Positions 15,314 through 24,531 are shown, counted from the stretch's first letter. The stretch is DNA of 64,000 nucleotides from RCC1774 sp050330855 (GCA_050330855.1 JBHJNL010000121.1:1-64000), one strand, 5' to 3'. The notes: generated by a model not told the origin, from the letters alone. Program-made: numbers and translations.

Positions 15314-16451
15314 ACACTCGCGCAGCAGCACGCTCCACACTGCCTAAACCTCCTAAGCGGCGGCGCAGCTCGGCATAGCCCTCAAGCACCTGCTGATTTG
15401 AGTCTAAAAGCGCTAGGGTCTCGGCGACGGTTTGCTCTAGAGTGGCCTGATCCTGCAGTAGTTCCGGTACCGTGAGCTGCCCAGTCACCAAATTGACCGG
15501 AGAAATAAACGGGATCTGGTAGCGAAGCAGATGACGAAAAATCCAGTAGCTGAGCGGATGCAGACGATAAAGGACCACTTGAGGCACCCCCAACAGCGCT
15601 GTCTCTAAATTGACGGTGCCTGACTTGACAATGGCAACATCTGCCGCCGCCAGCGTCAGAGCAGAGTCAGCCGTCAAGGTGGCCCGTAGCCCATATTTTT
15701 GCACGGCCTCCAGAATTGGCTCTCGATAGCGGTCTAAAGAGACCGGAATCCAAAAGTGAACCTGGGGGCGCTGGGCCTGGAGCTGCTGAGCAGCAGCACA
15801 GATGGTGGGCAATAAATACTTGATCTCCTGCGCTCTAGAGGCCGGCACGAGGGCAATGGCGGTCTGAGCTTCAGGGATGCCGAGCTGAGTCCGAGCAACC
15901 TCGCGGCGGGGAACCTGGTGCATTCGATCTACCAGGGGATGGCCCACCCAGGTCACCGCTGCACCGTGGGCTTCAAAATGCTCAGCTTCCTGTGGAAAAA
16001 TGGCGATGACTTCATCGACGAGATCTACGACATCCTTGGTCGTCTTGGTGCGATTGGAGAGTACCCAAGCCTGGGGAGCAATGTAGTACAAAATAGGGAC
16101 TTGGAACTGCCGCTTCAGATAGTTCCCCATCGATATATTGACCCCGGCATAGTCAATCAACACCACCAGATCGGGGGGCTGAGCTTGGAGTGCCTGCCGG
16201 ACTCGTCGCTGCAGACTGAGGCTCGGCCACACATAGCGTAGCGATTCCATTAAGCCCACCGCCCCGATGCCAACGGTGTTGCCCAGCAGCTTCGCCCCGG
16301 CGGCGGCCATGCGCTCACCCCCCAATGCCGTAATTTGGAGGTGAACATTTGCCTGCTTAGCCTGCCGCAGCAGTGCTTCAATCAACAAACTCCCCTGCAG
16401 ATCGCCGGACACTTCTCCCGTACTGATAAAGATGTGCAGAGGACGGGCCAT
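15264..16451 (-). CDS. lpxB: lipid-A-disaccharide synthase LpxB
   Basis: LpxB joins UDP-diacylglucosamine and lipid X to form the tetraacyl disaccharide of lipid A. The 395-residue GT-B glycosyltransferase shows the N-terminal FISTGEVSGDLQGSLL and LVVLIDYAGVNISMGNYLKR. Later come YYIAPQAWVLSNRTKT and the C-terminal sugar-nucleotide region KSGTVNLETALLGVPQVVLYR. ATG 16451 overlaps the lpxA stop (TGATG), so translation is coupled; a GTG one codon earlier is possible. It is the last gene of the outer-membrane operon. The 3' end overlaps the convergent FHA gene by 50 bases. Confidence 0.95.
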   Translation of the reverse strand: MARPLHIFISTGEVSGDLQGSLLIEALLRQAKQANVHLQITALGGERMAAAGAKLLGNTVGIGAVGLMESLRYVWPSLSLQRRVRQALQAQPPDLVVLIDYAGVNISMGNYLKRQFQVPILYYIAPQAWVLSNRTKTTKDVVDLVDEVIAIFPQEAEHFEAHGAAVTWVGHPLVDRMHQVPRREVARTQLGIPEAQTAIALVPASRAQEIKYLLPTICAAAQQLQAQRPQVHFWIPVSLDRYREPILEAVQKYGLRATLTADSALTLAAADVAIVKSGTVNLETALLGVPQVVLYRLHPLSYWIFRHLLRYQIPFISPVNLVTGQLTVPELLQDQATLEQTVAETLALLDSNQQVLEGYAELRRRLGGLGSVERAAARVFSYLLQGQRTASATPE

Positions 16452-17296
16452 CACGCTGCAGTGGAGCGTCCTGGGGTCAGACCTCGCCGATGAGGGGTCT
16501 GGGACTGTTTGAGAAAATGGTCAAGGTGGTCGATCAGCTCATGGCCTGGGAGACATTTAAGCTGCTCTAGAACCTCATTGAGGGGCAGGCTCGATCGATA
16601 CAGCAACTTGAACGCTTTCTTAATCGATCGCATCACCTCGCCATCATCGAGACCGCCGACGCCCGCTCTCTGGAGTCCCACTTGATTGAGGGTGCGAACG
16701 CGGGCCGGATTTCCCTCTGCCAGCATGTAGGGGGGCACATCCCTGGTAATGCGACTCATACCGCCCACCATCGCTAGGCGTCCGATATGAACAAACTGGT
16801 GAATGCCTAAAACACCGCTAATTCTGGCCTGGGACTCTAGGGTGACATGGCCGCTGAGGGCCACAGAATTGGCGATAATGACTTCATTGCCAATCAGGCA
16901 GTTGTGCCCGACGTGGACGTAGGCCATCAGCAAATTGTCGTTGCCAATCTGCGTGACTTCTTGTTCACCAGTGGCCCGATTGATGGTGACATATTCGCGA
17001 ATTAAGTTGCGATCGCCAATCCGAACAAAGCTCTGCGCCCCTTCATACTTCAAGTCTTGAGGTTCTAAACCCAAAACCGCCCCCGGAAAAATTTGATTAT
17101 GCTCACCAATTTCAGTCCAGCCATCAATGACGACATGGGCACCAATTTTGGTATAGTGGCCCACCTTGACATGCTCACCCACCATGGCATAGGGACCAAC
17201 CTGAACCGTCGAGGCCAGTTCGGCATTGGGATGAATCACAGCAGTGGGATGAATCAGTGGCGGCATAGAAGCGGTTAGCTGGGCATTGCTGATCAT
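16451..17296 (-). CDS. lpxA: UDP-N-acetylglucosamine acyltransferase LpxA
   Basis: LpxA transfers a 3-hydroxyacyl chain from ACP to UDP-GlcNAc, the first step of lipid A synthesis. The 281-residue protein has the left-handed beta-helix of hexapeptide repeats (IHPTAVIHPNAELASTVQVG onwards). The catalytic His is in AYVHVGHNCLIGNEVIIAN, and LGIHQFVHIGRLAMVGGMS is typical. The C-terminal helical domain is KKAFKLLYRSSLPLNEVLEQ. The start may be ATG 17296 or 17266 (MPPLIHPTAVIHP), and neither has a clear ribosome binding site. It overlaps lpxB. Confidence 0.94.
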   Translation of the reverse strand: MISNAQLTASMPPLIHPTAVIHPNAELASTVQVGPYAMVGEHVKVGHYTKIGAHVVIDGWTEIGEHNQIFPGAVLGLEPQDLKYEGAQSFVRIGDRNLIREYVTINRATGEQEVTQIGNDNLLMAYVHVGHNCLIGNEVIIANSVALSGHVTLESQARISGVLGIHQFVHIGRLAMVGGMSRITRDVPPYMLAEGNPARVRTLNQVGLQRAGVGGLDDGEVMRSIKKAFKLLYRSSLPLNEVLEQLKCLPGHELIDHLDHFLKQSQTPHRRGLTPGRSTAA

Positions 17297-17325
17297 AGGG
17301 GTGTTCGCTAATCGCTTATCGTTGA

Positions 17326-17844
17326 CTACTCAACCAGAGCAAACATTAACTCTCCCTTGCAGACCAATTGCCCGTCCACCTCAGCCCGGGCCGTCATGGT
17401 GCCGAAACGGCGGCGCTTAATACTAAGGAGTTCTACGGTAATGACAAGCTGATCGCCCGGAACCACTTGACGGCGGAACCGAACCTTATCAATCCCGGCA
17501 AAGAGAGAGAGTTTACCCCTCATTTCTGGTACATCTGAAAGAACCACTCCACCCACTTGGGCCATGGCTTCCACAATTAAGACCCCTGGCATAATCGGAC
17601 GGCCAGGGAAATGTCCTTGAAAGAACGGCTCATTGATGGTGACATTCTTGATGCCCACTGCGCGATCGCCATGTATCCGCTCTAGAATCCGGTCAATCAA
17701 CAGAAACGGATAGCGATGGGGAAGCACCTCTTGAATTTGCTCAATGGTTAATGAGGTATCCAGGGCCGGTGAAGAATCAGGGAGCGCCTCTGAACTAGGG
17801 GCTGTCGAAGAAAGTGAAGCTTGAGGATTGGTTAAAGTCGGCAT
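17326..17844 (-). CDS. fabZ: 3-hydroxyacyl-ACP dehydratase FabZ
   Basis: FabZ dehydrates 3-hydroxyacyl-ACP in fatty-acid elongation, competing with LpxA for the same substrate pool, which explains its place in the lpx operon. The 172-residue hot-dog protein has the catalytic segment PFFQGHFPGRPIMPGVLIVE followed by AMAQVGG, with the active-site His and Glu, and the upstream LPHRYPFLLIDRILE. The first 35 or so residues are a Ser/Pro-rich extension absent from many homologues. ATG 17844 has no obvious ribosome binding site, so a shorter start cannot be excluded. Confidence 0.94.
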   Translation of the reverse strand: MPTLTNPQASLSSTAPSSEALPDSSPALDTSLTIEQIQEVLPHRYPFLLIDRILERIHGDRAVGIKNVTINEPFFQGHFPGRPIMPGVLIVEAMAQVGGVVLSDVPEMRGKLSLFAGIDKVRFRRQVVPGDQLVITVELLSIKRRRFGTMTARAEVDGQLVCKGELMFALVE

Positions 17845-17874
17845 AGCGAAATTTAAGTCAAGGGCAGGGAGTAC

Positions 17875-18825
17875 TCACAGCTCACAGTCGTCGGAGACAA
17901 TTGAGGCCGACTGTAAGAGGCACTGTGCCAGTTTCAAGTGGAGCGCATGACTCGCCTTATAGGCCAGAATATGGGCTCGGGGCAGAGCACCCAGTAGACT
18001 TAAGTCTCCAATTAGATCCAACAATTTATGTCGAACCGGCTCATTGGTGTACCGCAAGGGTGGGTTAAGCCAACCTTCGGCAGTACAGACTAAAGCATTC
18101 TCTAGACTACCACCTTTAATCAGCCCTCTGTTTTGCAGCATCTCAATATCAGCCGCTAGGCCAAAGGTGCGAGCCGGTGCAATCTCTAGGGCAAAGGCAG
18201 ATAGGTCCAGGCTATACCACTGAGAACCGATCACCGTCTCAGGGAAATCAATACCATAGCTCAGGCGGGTTGTAGACGCTGGTAAGGCGACAATAAAGGC
18301 ATCATCTTGCTGGACCGTAATGGGCACGTTGAGATGCCATTGACGACGGGGCACCCCTTGGGAGGTCCAGCCAACGACGGCGAGGTTTTGCACCCACTGT
18401 AGCGCTGAACCATCCAGCAGCGGAACTTCAGAGCCATCAATCTCAATCCGCAGATTATCAATCCCTAGCCCGGCCAGGGCTGCTAATAGATGTTCGACAG
18501 TTCTCACCGTTGCGTCTCCCGCCCCTAGCTCTGTCGAGAGAACCGTTTGACTCACCTGATCAATCTGGGCCGGAATTTCAGGCGCTCCTGGTAAGTCTAC
18601 ACGAACAAAATATCGTCCTTGATGGGCGGGTGCTGGCAAGAGGACGACTTGACAGTGCTTGCCACTGTGTAACCCAACCCCTGCCAAGGAAAAGGTTGAT
18701 TTTAGAGTGTGTTGTTCAGAGGATTCAACCGCTGAGGCTTGGGCGATAGAGCCGAGGCTCTGAGGCAAGACGCTCAGCGGTTCGCCGTCGCCAGGACTGC
18801 TCTGCAATGCCATCGCCTCCAGCAC
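17875..18825 (-). CDS. lpxC: UDP-3-O-acyl-N-acetylglucosamine deacetylase LpxC
   Basis: LpxC is the zinc deacetylase that commits the cell to lipid A synthesis. The zinc ligands are visible: the His in VEHLLAALAGLGIDN, then His and Asp in RHKLLDLIGDLSLLGAL. The catalytic His near the C-terminus is in ASHALHLKLAQ. The 316 residues include a variable N-terminal tail of about 40. A GTG start overlaps the bamA stop by one base (TAGTG); ATG 18813, four codons on, is the alternative. It is the second gene in the bamA-lpxC-fabZ-lpxA-lpxB order. Confidence 0.95.
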   Translation of the reverse strand: MLEAMALQSSPGDGEPLSVLPQSLGSIAQASAVESSEQHTLKSTFSLAGVGLHSGKHCQVVLLPAPAHQGRYFVRVDLPGAPEIPAQIDQVSQTVLSTELGAGDATVRTVEHLLAALAGLGIDNLRIEIDGSEVPLLDGSALQWVQNLAVVGWTSQGVPRRQWHLNVPITVQQDDAFIVALPASTTRLSYGIDFPETVIGSQWYSLDLSAFALEIAPARTFGLAADIEMLQNRGLIKGGSLENALVCTAEGWLNPPLRYTNEPVRHKLLDLIGDLSLLGALPRAHILAYKASHALHLKLAQCLLQSASIVSDDCEL

Positions 18826-21176
18826 TAGAAGCGTTCCCCAAAGCCAAAGTGGAACTGGTTGTCACCCTGATCATTGATGCCATAATCTAACCGAATGGGA
18901 CCAATGGGGGTGTTAACGCGAAGACCCAGGCCATAGCCAAAGCCTGAACCGGGTTTACCGCGAATATAGCCAGGGCTTCCGGGGACATCCTGTTGAGTAC
19001 CTAGATTGGTGCCGTAGTCCACAAATAAGACGCCACGAATACCACCCAAGAAATCGATGATCGGGAATCGATACTCAGCGGTAGCCTGCAGAAAGCTCCG
19101 GCCACTGCCCAGATCACCTTCGCCATAGCCACGCACAGAGGAACCACCCCCCAAGGTGAATGCTTCATAGGGGGGCAGATCCCCGATCACAGTGCCACCC
19201 TGCACGTTAAAGGCGAGGGCCTGGGGGCCTTTGGTAAGGCGAAGTAAATTAACAGGAACAAAGTAGCTGTAACTGGCTCTGAGTCGGGTTCCGAAGATAC
19301 TGCCAGACCCCAGCGGGATCCACTGTTCAACGCCTAAGCGCAGGGCCGACCCCTTCGTTGGCGTCAGCGGATCGTTGCGGAGATCGCGGCCTAGGCCAAA
19401 CTCAACTGAAAAGAGATCGTCTTCACCTGAACCGCTGAAGCTGAGGTTGTTACCAAGGTTATCAACGGGAGAAAGATTGAAATTAGAATCGCGAATGGAA
19501 ACTCGCTGATACTGTGCACCGATGGAAGCCGTCCAAGCACTCCGCCGCTCTTTGCGTATTTTTGTCAAGGGCCGAGTAAAGGTGATGCCAGCCCCGAGCC
19601 GGTTCACGCGAACGGCATCCCCATTGGGCAGAACGACGTTACAGGCTGAGTCAGGGTTGTCATCAACACCTTCGACACAGTCAGCATTTTGATCAAAGGG
19701 ACCATTATCAAAGACAAGGGGAATGGTCAACCGGTTGAAAAGATTAACGGTATAGGACGTACCGTAGGGGTCGCCCGCAATCCAGGGATCGGTGAAGCTG
19801 GCGTCAAAGAGCAGTTCGCGAGTACCGATCTGAAGCTGCAGATTGAGCTTTTGATTGTTGCCCCCCAGGTTGGTCTGGGAGTAAGAACCCGTCCCAAAGA
19901 AACCACTCTGAGAACTAAAGCCGGCCCCGGCAGAGAAGCTGCCCGTGCTGCGTTCTTGTACGTTGAGATTAACGACGACTTTGCGGGAGTCTTGGCCGGG
20001 TTCAAGGGCCACCTGCACATCTTCAAATAAACCAAGCCCAAAGAGTCGCTGCAAATCTTCTTGTAGTTTAGGACGATTGAGGACGTCGCCCGGTTTGGTG
20101 TCCAGCTCACGGGTAATGATGAACTTGCGGGTTTTACCCTTTTTGGGTTCACCATCTTCGTTGAGGTAGCGAACATCAATGTCTTCAATGACACCCTCTG
20201 CAACTTGCAGGGTAACGGTGCCATCGGCGTCAACCTGGGGCGTTCCCACCACCTGAGCCAGCACGTAGCCTTCGTCTTGGTAATACTTGTTAATAGCCTG
20301 AATACCGCCTTGGAGATCTTTCAGGTTGAGAATGCGGCCATACTGAGGCGAGAAAATTTCATCCACCTTGGCCTGGGTGAGCACTTGATTGCCCGCAATC
20401 TGAACCGCACGCAGGTCGGGGTTGGGCTGCACAAAGTAAGTGACGCGCACACCCAGAGGGGTATCACTGGGTTCGGCTCGGACATTACTGAAAAATCCGG
20501 TGGCAAAAATGGCGTTGATGTCGGCCTGGATTTGCGATCGCGTCGCAGGTTGTCCGGGGCGAGTCGAAATAGCCTCATAGACCGTGAGGGCTAAATCACC
20601 CTCAGCGCCTTCAACCAAGACTTCAGAAACCAAAACTTCAGGCTCATTAGCTGCCTCTGGTTCTGGGGGTGGGCTGGGAATAGAGGGCGGTGGTGGTGGC
20701 GCTCCTGGCTCGGTTGATGGAGCTTCTGGAACGCCGGGGGCGGGCGTCCCTGGTGTCGGGGGCGTCCCTGGTGTCGGTGGCAGGGAGGGAGGGACGTCTG
20801 GGAACGTTGGGATTGCCGGTGGTGTTGTGGAATCTGGCGGTGTCACCGGTGCTGCGGGTGCTATGGAATCTGGTGCGGTCGCCGGGACTAGTGGTGTCTC
20901 AGGTGACGATTCTGCCGCATCGGCCTCAGTCGGGGCAACGTCTTGACTTTCTGTAGATTCAGACTGCGTGAGTAAAAGGTCTGGCGGCAGTGCTTTGCGC
21001 TGCAAAATCTGTGGTGTTACCGGGGTGGGATTGTCTTGTAAGCCCTGAGAGCTATAGGCTTGCGCCTGATTGGGATCTGCTATACTTAAGATCGAAGCAA
21101 CCACGACAGTGGTCCCCAACCAAAAGGGAACAGACTTTAGCTTTGACGTTTTAGATTGCACCACTTCGCACACCAT
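18825..21176 (-). CDS. bamA: outer-membrane assembly factor BamA (Omp85 family)
   Basis: BamA inserts beta-barrel proteins into the outer membrane. The 783-residue precursor has a signal peptide (residues 1-40, ending PNQAQA) and a long Pro/Ala/Thr-rich linker (about 95-175, dense PPTPGTP and PEAPST units). POTRA domains follow (about 180-450, e.g. DLALTVYEAISTRPGQPATR, VQIAGNQVLT, NKYYQDEGYVLAQVVG), then a C-terminal 16-strand barrel with FTLGGGSSVRGYGEGDLGSG and a terminal aromatic (GFGERF). The Pro-rich spacer before POTRA domains is a cyanobacterial trait. It heads the lpx cluster, 86 bases after purC. Confidence 0.95.
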   Translation of the reverse strand: MVCEVVQSKTSKLKSVPFWLGTTVVVASILSIADPNQAQAYSSQGLQDNPTPVTPQILQRKALPPDLLLTQSESTESQDVAPTEADAAESSPETPLVPATAPDSIAPAAPVTPPDSTTPPAIPTFPDVPPSLPPTPGTPPTPGTPAPGVPEAPSTEPGAPPPPPSIPSPPPEPEAANEPEVLVSEVLVEGAEGDLALTVYEAISTRPGQPATRSQIQADINAIFATGFFSNVRAEPSDTPLGVRVTYFVQPNPDLRAVQIAGNQVLTQAKVDEIFSPQYGRILNLKDLQGGIQAINKYYQDEGYVLAQVVGTPQVDADGTVTLQVAEGVIEDIDVRYLNEDGEPKKGKTRKFIITRELDTKPGDVLNRPKLQEDLQRLFGLGLFEDVQVALEPGQDSRKVVVNLNVQERSTGSFSAGAGFSSQSGFFGTGSYSQTNLGGNNQKLNLQLQIGTRELLFDASFTDPWIAGDPYGTSYTVNLFNRLTIPLVFDNGPFDQNADCVEGVDDNPDSACNVVLPNGDAVRVNRLGAGITFTRPLTKIRKERRSAWTASIGAQYQRVSIRDSNFNLSPVDNLGNNLSFSGSGEDDLFSVEFGLGRDLRNDPLTPTKGSALRLGVEQWIPLGSGSIFGTRLRASYSYFVPVNLLRLTKGPQALAFNVQGGTVIGDLPPYEAFTLGGGSSVRGYGEGDLGSGRSFLQATAEYRFPIIDFLGGIRGVLFVDYGTNLGTQQDVPGSPGYIRGKPGSGFGYGLGLRVNTPIGPIRLDYGINDQGDNQFHFGFGERF

Positions 21177-21262
21177 ACGAAAATTTTAAACCAACGCTAA
21201 CCAGAACGCCTGTGCGTCTAACCATCAGCACGCAGTATTCTAGCGCACGATGTTAGGCAACG

Positions 21263-21994
21263 CTAGACCGGCTGTGACAGTACTCTTTCCATCACTTGGG
21301 CATAGGCGGCTTCTACCTCGCCCAAATCTCGTCGAAATCGGTCTTTGTCCATAACGCGACGATTGGGGTCCGTTTCAGCTTGGTTCCACAAGCGACAGGT
21401 GTCAGGACTAATTTCGTCGGCCAACAGCAGCACCTGATCGGCATCAAAGCCAAACTCAAGCTTGAAGTCCACCAGGGTAATCTGACAGTTCTGAAAAAAA
21501 TCAGACAAAATCTGGTTAATTTGGAGCGCCAGTTGTTTGAGCTGATCAATCTGTGCCGGTGTCGCTAACGCCATGGCGAGGATGCGATCGCGAGTCAAAA
21601 GCGGATCCCCCAGTACATCATTTTTGTAGTGAAAATCTACAAGGGGTTGCTTTAGTTCGGTGCCCAACTCCAGTCCAGTCTGTGCACAGAGGCTCCCGGC
21701 GGCAATATTTCTGCACACCACCTCTAGGGGAATAATCTGGACGGCCTTAACCCGCATATCATTCTCTGCCATCTGCTCTAGAAAGTGAGTGGCAATGCCT
21801 GCGGCCTCTAGTATTTTGAACAAATGCGCTGAAATAGAGCAGTTCATCTTGCCCTTGCCGACGATTTGGCCGCGTTTTTGGGCATTGTAGGCCGTGGCAT
21901 CATCTTTAAAATGGGTGACCAAGATATTCGGATCGTCTGTTTTATAGACAATTTTGGCCTTGCCTTCGTAAAGCATCTCAGCAGTGGACATCAA
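21263..21994 (-). CDS. purC: SAICAR synthase PurC
   Basis: PurC ligates aspartate to CAIR using ATP in purine synthesis. The 243-residue protein carries MLYEGKAKIVYKTDDPNILV, FKDDATAYNAQKRGQI, the family block EVVCRNIAAGS and the acidic LVDFKLEFGFDADQVLLADE-like segment with SPDTCRLW. The length is normal. Two adjacent Met codons (21994 and 21991) could serve as start. It lies upstream of bamA on the same strand, an order often seen in cyanobacteria, so it may share a transcript with the envelope genes. Confidence 0.95.
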   Translation of the reverse strand: MMSTAEMLYEGKAKIVYKTDDPNILVTHFKDDATAYNAQKRGQIVGKGKMNCSISAHLFKILEAAGIATHFLEQMAENDMRVKAVQIIPLEVVCRNIAAGSLCAQTGLELGTELKQPLVDFHYKNDVLGDPLLTRDRILAMALATPAQIDQLKQLALQINQILSDFFQNCQITLVDFKLEFGFDADQVLLLADEISPDTCRLWNQAETDPNRRVMDKDRFRRDLGEVEAAYAQVMERVLSQPV

Positions 21995-22097
21995 CTCACT
22001 CCCACAGTCATTGATTTGAGTTGTTCGCTCAATAGATTCACCAAATTCTAGCCTCTTCCCTACACTGAAGCATTAAACAATGAATGACGGGTGTGAC

Positions 22098-22487
22098 CTA
22101 TGACCATAGTTTGAGAGGCAAATGTCCATACATATGATTGAGTCCTCCTTCAACGGCTGACTGACAAGAGACCAGAACGCCGCGATGCTCACCACTATAG
22201 GGTTCGCAGTAGCACAGATCGGTTTGAGGATTAAATTTGATATAGATCGGTCCTTCGATGGACTCTAACGGCTTTTTAATGGCATAGCCTAGTGCTTTTG
22301 TATAGTCATTGAGGGCATCCATACCCTCCGTAAAAGAGTCTGCGAGAATACCCAAAATCTGATCATCCGAGGCTGTGGCCACGCAACGCAGTGCATCTTG
22401 AATCCGTTGAGTATTCAATGAAGGTGCAGCGCCCTCAAAGGTAATTAAGACCTCATGGGCTTGCTGTAGAGCGATTGAATCAGTCAT
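22098..22487 (-). CDS. DUF1824 family protein
   Basis: This 129-residue cytoplasmic protein is found in cyanobacteria and has no known function. Recognisable family features are the central ALNDYTKALGYAIKKPLESI and the C-terminal GPIYIKFNPQTDLCYCEPYSG followed by HRGVLVSCQS. ATG 22487 is chosen because it overlaps the stop of the upstream phosphatase gene by 8 bases (ATGACTGA), giving translational coupling. An upstream in-frame ATG at 22511 would extend into that gene. Confidence 0.8.
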   Translation of the reverse strand: MTDSIALQQAHEVLITFEGAAPSLNTQRIQDALRCVATASDDQILGILADSFTEGMDALNDYTKALGYAIKKPLESIEGPIYIKFNPQTDLCYCEPYSGEHRGVLVSCQSAVEGGLNHMYGHLPLKLWS

Positions 22488-23289
22488 AGGTAGAACGTAT
22501 ACATTGAACAAGGGGCAAAAATTGGGGGAGCCATTGGGCTTGACTAACGGCTAGCGTAGGATAGGGGCGATCGCCATAGCTTTCTCCCACCTGAAGCGGG
22601 AAAATTGGCTCAGGCTCTAGCGCCTGCCACTGACCACCTGCGGCCTGAAGGAGGGGCCACACCGCTGCAATATCCCAAATTTTGGGTGTGGCTTCCACGG
22701 CTCCCAGGGTCATCCCGGCGGCCACCGTGAGAATGTTGTAGGCGGCTGAACCCAGCATCCGAATCTTACAGGGAAAGGGCTGCTGCAGAATATCGGTACT
22801 GCGGGCGCAGAGGCTAAAGAATTGGTTAGGGGCCGGTGCTTCGCTGCGGGTTTGGATGGGCTGATGGTTGAGAAAAGCACCGTTGGTCTGCTCTGGTGCA
22901 TTCCAGAAGCCGTGGAAGGTTTGAGCCAGGGGCGGCAGATGGACATAGCCAAACACAGGGGTGCCGCGATAGAGCAACCCCAGTGAAATTGCCCAAATGG
23001 GGATGCCTCTCGTAAAGTTGGTGGTGCCGTCGATGGGGTCAATCACCCAGCACCAATCATTGTCTGGGAACCGATGAGTTCCTTCTTCGCTTAGTAAACC
23101 GTGGTTTGGGAATGTGGTTGCGATCTCACCTCTAATTTCTTGATCGGCCCAGCGATCGCAGCGGGTCACCAAACTGCCATCATCTTTAGCGGTGGCCTGC
23201 ACCTGCCCATACTCTTGCAGCAGTCGCACACCCACTCGCTGCGTCACGGTGTCAGATAGCTCGATAACTTGAGACCAGAAAGATGTCAT
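22480..23289 (-). CDS. inositol monophosphatase family protein
   Basis: The 269-residue phosphatase has the family metal-binding motifs: Glu in GLLSEEGTHR, WVIDPIDGTTNFTRGIP (DPIDGT, about residues 80-85), and the C-terminal Asp in PKIWDIAAVWPLLQAAGG. Family members hydrolyse inositol phosphate, histidinol phosphate or fructose-1,6-bisphosphate; in cyanobacteria similar proteins are often histidinol-phosphatase-like, but the substrate cannot be set here. ATG 23289 (MTSFWSQVIELSD) fits the family N-terminus better than the ATG 14 codons upstream. It is coupled to the DUF1824 gene. Confidence 0.88.
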   Translation of the reverse strand: MTSFWSQVIELSDTVTQRVGVRLLQEYGQVQATAKDDGSLVTRCDRWADQEIRGEIATTFPNHGLLSEEGTHRFPDNDWCWVIDPIDGTTNFTRGIPIWAISLGLLYRGTPVFGYVHLPPLAQTFHGFWNAPEQTNGAFLNHQPIQTRSEAPAPNQFFSLCARSTDILQQPFPCKIRMLGSAAYNILTVAAGMTLGAVEATPKIWDIAAVWPLLQAAGGQWQALEPEPIFPLQVGESYGDRPYPTLAVSQAQWLPQFLPLVQCIRSTYD

Positions 23290-23359
23290 GGGCAAGATGT
23301 TACGAACATAAAATGGGTAGAAATTCAGCATACATCGGTCTCTTCAATGCAGCTCCCCA

Positions 23360-24439
23360 TCAGACTGAAGACTTCAGTGTGATCACCCCTTGATTATCTG
23401 ATGGCCCATGACTGCTGAACGATTCAAAATAATCTCGAACTGGCCCAGGCAAATGAGGATAGGACATCGCCTCGTCACCTTGAGCAACCGTTGCCCAAAA
23501 GTCTGTGAGCTGAGGCGCAAGATCAGTCGCCTCCTGCTGGGACAAATTCAGGGGTGGCTGCATCAGAAAGTGCGTCATAAATCGGGGGCTGCGCTGGCCC
23601 ATCATCTGCCGCGACATCGTCTGCAGAGTCGGCCAGTCAGGAAGCGATTTCACCCGATGAGACTCAATATTCACAACGCCCTGGCTAACGTCCATCACCC
23701 GATAGGGGTGAGGATAGCTCACTAATGACCCAGTGGTAATGTCATAAAGTCCATTGTGCTCAGCAATATTTTGTACATGCAGGTGCCCTGTCAACACAAG
23801 CTGGACCTGATGTTGTTGGAGCCGGTCTAATAGTCGCGGCGCATTGCTCAACATATAGCGTTTGCCCACAACATTCTCGGCTTGATTGGGGAAATGCTCT
23901 AAAACATTGTGATGCACCATCACCATCACGAATTCTTGCGCGGTCTTTTCTAAGACCGCTTCTAGCCAAGCAAGCTGCTGTTCGTCTAAAATGCCAAGCT
24001 GCTTCCCGTTATCATCAAACTGATTGGAGTTGAGAGCAATCAGTCGCACTCCTGGAAAGGGTTCGTGGGTGTAATACAGTTGCTCTGGGTTTTGATAGCC
24101 AGACTTTTGATAATAACCAGGAAACTCCTGCAAACCAATACAGGTTTCAGTGGGCACCGGGGAGAGGACATCATGGTTCCCTGGAATCACATAGGTCGGG
24201 TAGGGCAACTGTGCCAATCGCTGACTGAGCCAAGCATGATTTTCGGGTTCACCATCCTGGGTCAGATCTCCTGGAATCAGGAGAAAATCCAGGTCAAGCT
24301 GACTGAAATGCTCAAGCACTGACTCCAGGGCCGGAATACTTAGCTCTACTAGATGAAAGCGATAGGGATGGTCTTGAACGGTGTGGGGCAAACCGATGTG
24401 GAGATCGCTGATGACGCCGAAACGGAAGTTGGGAGGCAT
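23360..24439 (-). CDS. calcineurin-like metallophosphoesterase
   Basis: The 359-residue enzyme has all signature blocks of the calcineurin-like superfamily: FGVISDLHIG (D-x-H), FLLIPGDLTQDG (GD), YVIPGNHDVLSP (GNHD), VMVMVHHNVLEHF and VLTGHLHVQNIAE (GHxH). This order binds a two-metal centre that cleaves phosphomono- or diesters; it resembles cAMP phosphodiesterase (CpdA/Icc-like) proteins. The C-terminal 90 residues are specific to this group and have no known function. It lies 120 bases from purH, with a heptamer repeat and a hairpin between them. Confidence 0.88.
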   Translation of the reverse strand: MPPNFRFGVISDLHIGLPHTVQDHPYRFHLVELSIPALESVLEHFSQLDLDFLLIPGDLTQDGEPENHAWLSQRLAQLPYPTYVIPGNHDVLSPVPTETCIGLQEFPGYYQKSGYQNPEQLYYTHEPFPGVRLIALNSNQFDDNGKQLGILDEQQLAWLEAVLEKTAQEFVMVMVHHNVLEHFPNQAENVVGKRYMLSNAPRLLDRLQQHQVQLVLTGHLHVQNIAEHNGLYDITTGSLVSYPHPYRVMDVSQGVVNIESHRVKSLPDWPTLQTMSRQMMGQRSPRFMTHFLMQPPLNLSQQEATDLAPQLTDFWATVAQGDEAMSYPHLPGPVRDYFESFSSHGPSDNQGVITLKSSV

Positions 24440-24466
24440 GGTGAGAGTTTGAAGTTATGAACTTTA

Positions 24467-24494
24467 AGTTCGGAGTTCGGAGTTCGGAATTCGG
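24467..24494. repeat. heptamer short tandem repeat (AGTTCGG)n
   Basis: Three AGTTCGG units and one AATTCGG unit lie head to tail between the phosphoesterase and purH genes. Short heptameric tandem repeats of this kind are common between genes in cyanobacteria. Copy number often varies between strains. Confidence 0.8.
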
Positions 24495-24495
24495 A

Positions 24496-24531
24496 GCTTG
24501 GGGGAACTCTGTGTTTGAAATTCCCCCAAGC
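24496..24531. terminator. stem-loop behind purH
   Basis: GCTTGGGGGAA (24496-24506) pairs perfectly with TTCCCCCAAGC (24521-24531) around a 14-base loop. It lies about 30 bases past the purH stop. There is no long U tract on the minus strand, so it may be a stabilising hairpin rather than a true intrinsic terminator. Confidence 0.5.

Noticed and set aside
19727..20233. 168-codon frame on the bamA strand in another phase
   Set aside because: It lies wholly inside bamA, has no ribosome binding site and a composition of a shadow frame.
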